A stretch of DNA of 64,000 nucleotides, taken from positions 34,557 to 98,556 of the forward strand of contig JAGWQH010000103.1 of assembly GCA_028870115.1 (NCBI GenBank), written 5' to 3'. Below the pieces are notes generated by a model, which did not search any database, was not told the origin of the DNA, and saw only the letters and a program-made list of their open reading frames with translations. Origin of the DNA: Candidatus Methylomirabilota bacterium. GTDB lineage: Bacteria > Methylomirabilota > Methylomirabilia > Methylomirabilales > Methylomirabilaceae. This document shows, one piece after another, positions 62,892 through 64,000 of this stretch (its first letter is position 1; every line of letters begins with the position of its first letter). The position numbers and the translations under genes are program-made.

Positions 62892-63365
62892 TTACGGGGC
62901 GTTCCGACGCCTCTCCCCTTCCCGGAGGCCCTTGACCTCCTCAACGAACTGACTGACGTCTTTGAACTGGCGATACACCGATGCGAAACGGACATACGCC
63001 ACCTCGTCAATCTCGTGAAGCCGCTCCATAATCAGCTCACCGATCTCAGTAGAAGGCATTTCGCGCTCCGCCCTCTCCGCAAGGCGGCCCTCAATCTCAT
63101 CCACAATCCTTTCGAGCTGGACGACGCTGACTGGTCGCTTCTGGGTCGCCTTGAGTAATCCAGCCAGAATCTTGTGCCGGTCGAACGGCTCCCGGCGTCC
63201 ATCGCTCTTAATGACCATGAAGTGGATCTCCTCGATCCGTTCATAGGTGGTGAAACGCTTGAGACACTGCTGGCATTGGCGACGACGACGGACGACTGCG
63301 CCATCCTTACCCTCACGGGAATCGACGACCTTTTCTTCGAGACTGCCACAGTAGGGACACTTCAC
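62892..63365 (-). CDS. nrdR: Transcriptional repressor NrdR
   Basis: NrdR represses ribonucleotide reductase genes in response to dATP/ATP. The 157 residues contain the N-terminal zinc ribbon (CPYCGSLEEKVVDSR and CQQCLKRF) and an ATP-cone (VIKSDGRREPFDRHKILAGL). Its gene follows glyA, a common order in bacteria. The C-terminus is a standard length. No NrdR box was found in the window. Confidence 0.96.
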   Translation of the reverse strand: MKCPYCGSLEEKVVDSREGKDGAVVRRRRQCQQCLKRFTTYERIEEIHFMVIKSDGRREPFDRHKILAGLLKATQKRPVSVVQLERIVDEIEGRLAERAEREMPSTEIGELIMERLHEIDEVAYVRFASVYRQFKDVSQFVEEVKGLREGERRRNAP

Positions 63366-63386
63366 ACGCGGGTCCCTCGGAGGATC

Positions 63387-64000
63387 CTACGTAAGGTGGG
63401 GAGAGGAGAGGGCAAGCTGTTCTCGGTATAACGGGAAGGCGTCACAAAGCTCTTTCACTCGAGCCGCGACCCCAACCAGGGCCGCAGTGTTCGACACGTC
63501 TTTCAGGACGTCGGCAATGAGGTTCGCGATCTCTCTCATCTCGCCTTCCCGCATCCCCCGGGTGGTTACGGCTGGTGTCCCGATCCGAATGCCCGAAGTA
63601 ACGGTCGGCTTTGCCCCGTCAAATGGGATGGCGTTCTTGTTGACCGTGATACCAGCCTGATCCAGCGCGATTTCAGCCGCCTTTCCGGTCAGATCTTTCC
63701 CTCGCAGATCGATCAGGAGAAGATGGGTATCGGTTCCGCCGGAGACCAGACGGAAGCCGTGACCTTGCAGCGCCTCTCCCAACGCCTTCGCATTCGCGAC
63801 GATCTGACGCTGATAGGAGGTAAACTCCGGCGAGAGCGCCTCGGCAAATGCCACCGCCTTGGCCGCGATAATGTGCATCAGCGGACCGCCCTGCATCCCG
63901 GGAAAGACCTGCTTGTTCAAGACCGGGGCATACGCCGCTTTACACATGATCATCCCGCCTCGCGGACCACGAAGCGTCTTGTGGGTGGTGGTGGTGACGA
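63387..64000 (-). CDS. glyA: Serine hydroxymethyltransferase, C-terminal part (continues past the right edge)
   Basis: The last 200 or so residues of GlyA; the N-terminal part lies beyond base 64000. The segment at the edge encodes [15 protein letters not shown], which contains the PLP-binding Lys, followed by the [10 protein letters not shown] segment. [15 protein letters not shown] near the end is also typical. GlyA makes glycine and methylene-tetrahydrofolate from serine, linking to C1 metabolism. The frame was verified by reading through the methionine at 63953, which is internal. Confidence 0.96.
   Translation of the reverse strand, partial: VTTTTHKTLRGPRGGMIMCKAAYAPVLNKQVFPGMQGGPLMHIIAAKAVAFAEALSPEFTSYQRQIVANAKALGEALQGHGFRLVSGGTDTHLLLIDLRGKDLTGKAAEIALDQAGITVNKNAIPFDGAKPTVTSGIRIGTPAVTTRGMREGEMREIANLIADVLKDVSNTAALVGVAARVKELCDAFPLYREQLALSSPHLT

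Overview
The window looks like chromosomal DNA of a Gram-negative bacterium that oxidises C1 compounds through tetrahydromethanopterin (H4MPT). A compact cluster from about 8.1 to 17.9 kb (minus strand) encodes Fae, MtdB, the FhcABCD formyltransferase/hydrolase subunits, Mch and two likely cofactor-biosynthesis enzymes. Outer-membrane porins, lipoproteins, a CzcCBA efflux system, ExbBD and TatAC show a two-membrane envelope. Gene content and style fit the NC10 lineage (Candidatus Methylomirabilis). That placement is inference from gene content; no marker-gene comparison was possible.

Layout. 0-1.9 kb: two-component system (kinase truncated by the window edge, NtrC-type regulator). 2.1-5.2 kb: tightly overlapping operon of a HAD phosphatase, a class III aminotransferase and an alpha/beta hydrolase, function unknown. 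5.2-7.9 kb: ADP-forming acyl-CoA synthetase fused to a GNAT domain. 8.1-18.0 kb: H4MPT C1 cluster with a sigma70-like promoter before fae and a hairpin between fae and mtdB. 18-24.4 kb: housekeeping genes (lytic transglycosylase, ZIP transporter, mazG, nfeD/slipin, msrA, pyrE), then tRNA-Ala(CGC). 24.6-28.9 kb: degraded accessory region with remnants of IS21, IS110, RAYT and other elements, a decayed vapBC pair and small orphan genes. 29-38.2 kb: phosphate module with an OprO/P-like porin, pstSCAB and a PhoU fused to a DUF47 domain. 38.2-39.3 kb: tatC and tatA/B. 39.4-45.4 kb: metal RND efflux operon. 45.5-49.0 kb: NRAMP-related transporter, small membrane protein and porin behind an M-box (Mg2+) riboswitch. 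49.3-53.5 kb: DedA, Pit with its DUF47 partner, ExbBD, UbiX. 53.6-57.1 kb: two toxin-antitoxin modules and an integron-like array with attC sites but no integrase. 57.4-64 kb: maf, DUF4321, tetrapyrrole genes (cobA-hemD, hemC, hemA), a CcsA/HemX-like protein, nrdR and the start-less end of glyA.

How it works together. Fae condenses formaldehyde with H4MPT, MtdB oxidises methylene-H4MPT, Mch hydrolyses methenyl-H4MPT, and the Fhc complex transfers and releases the formyl group. Unlike what I recall of the alphaproteobacterial Fhc complex, this cluster keeps the cysteine motifs of FwdB/FmdB and a separate FmdD-like molybdopterin-binding subunit. It may therefore retain true formylmethanofuran dehydrogenase chemistry. 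Phosphate supply is covered by both Pst and Pit systems, linked by related DUF47 domains. Mg2+ (or Mn2+) supply appears to be under riboswitch control.

The strongest candidates for something new are the FmdD-containing Fhc complex, the M-box-controlled NRAMP/porin operon, the attC array without an integrase, and the PhoU-DUF47 fusion.
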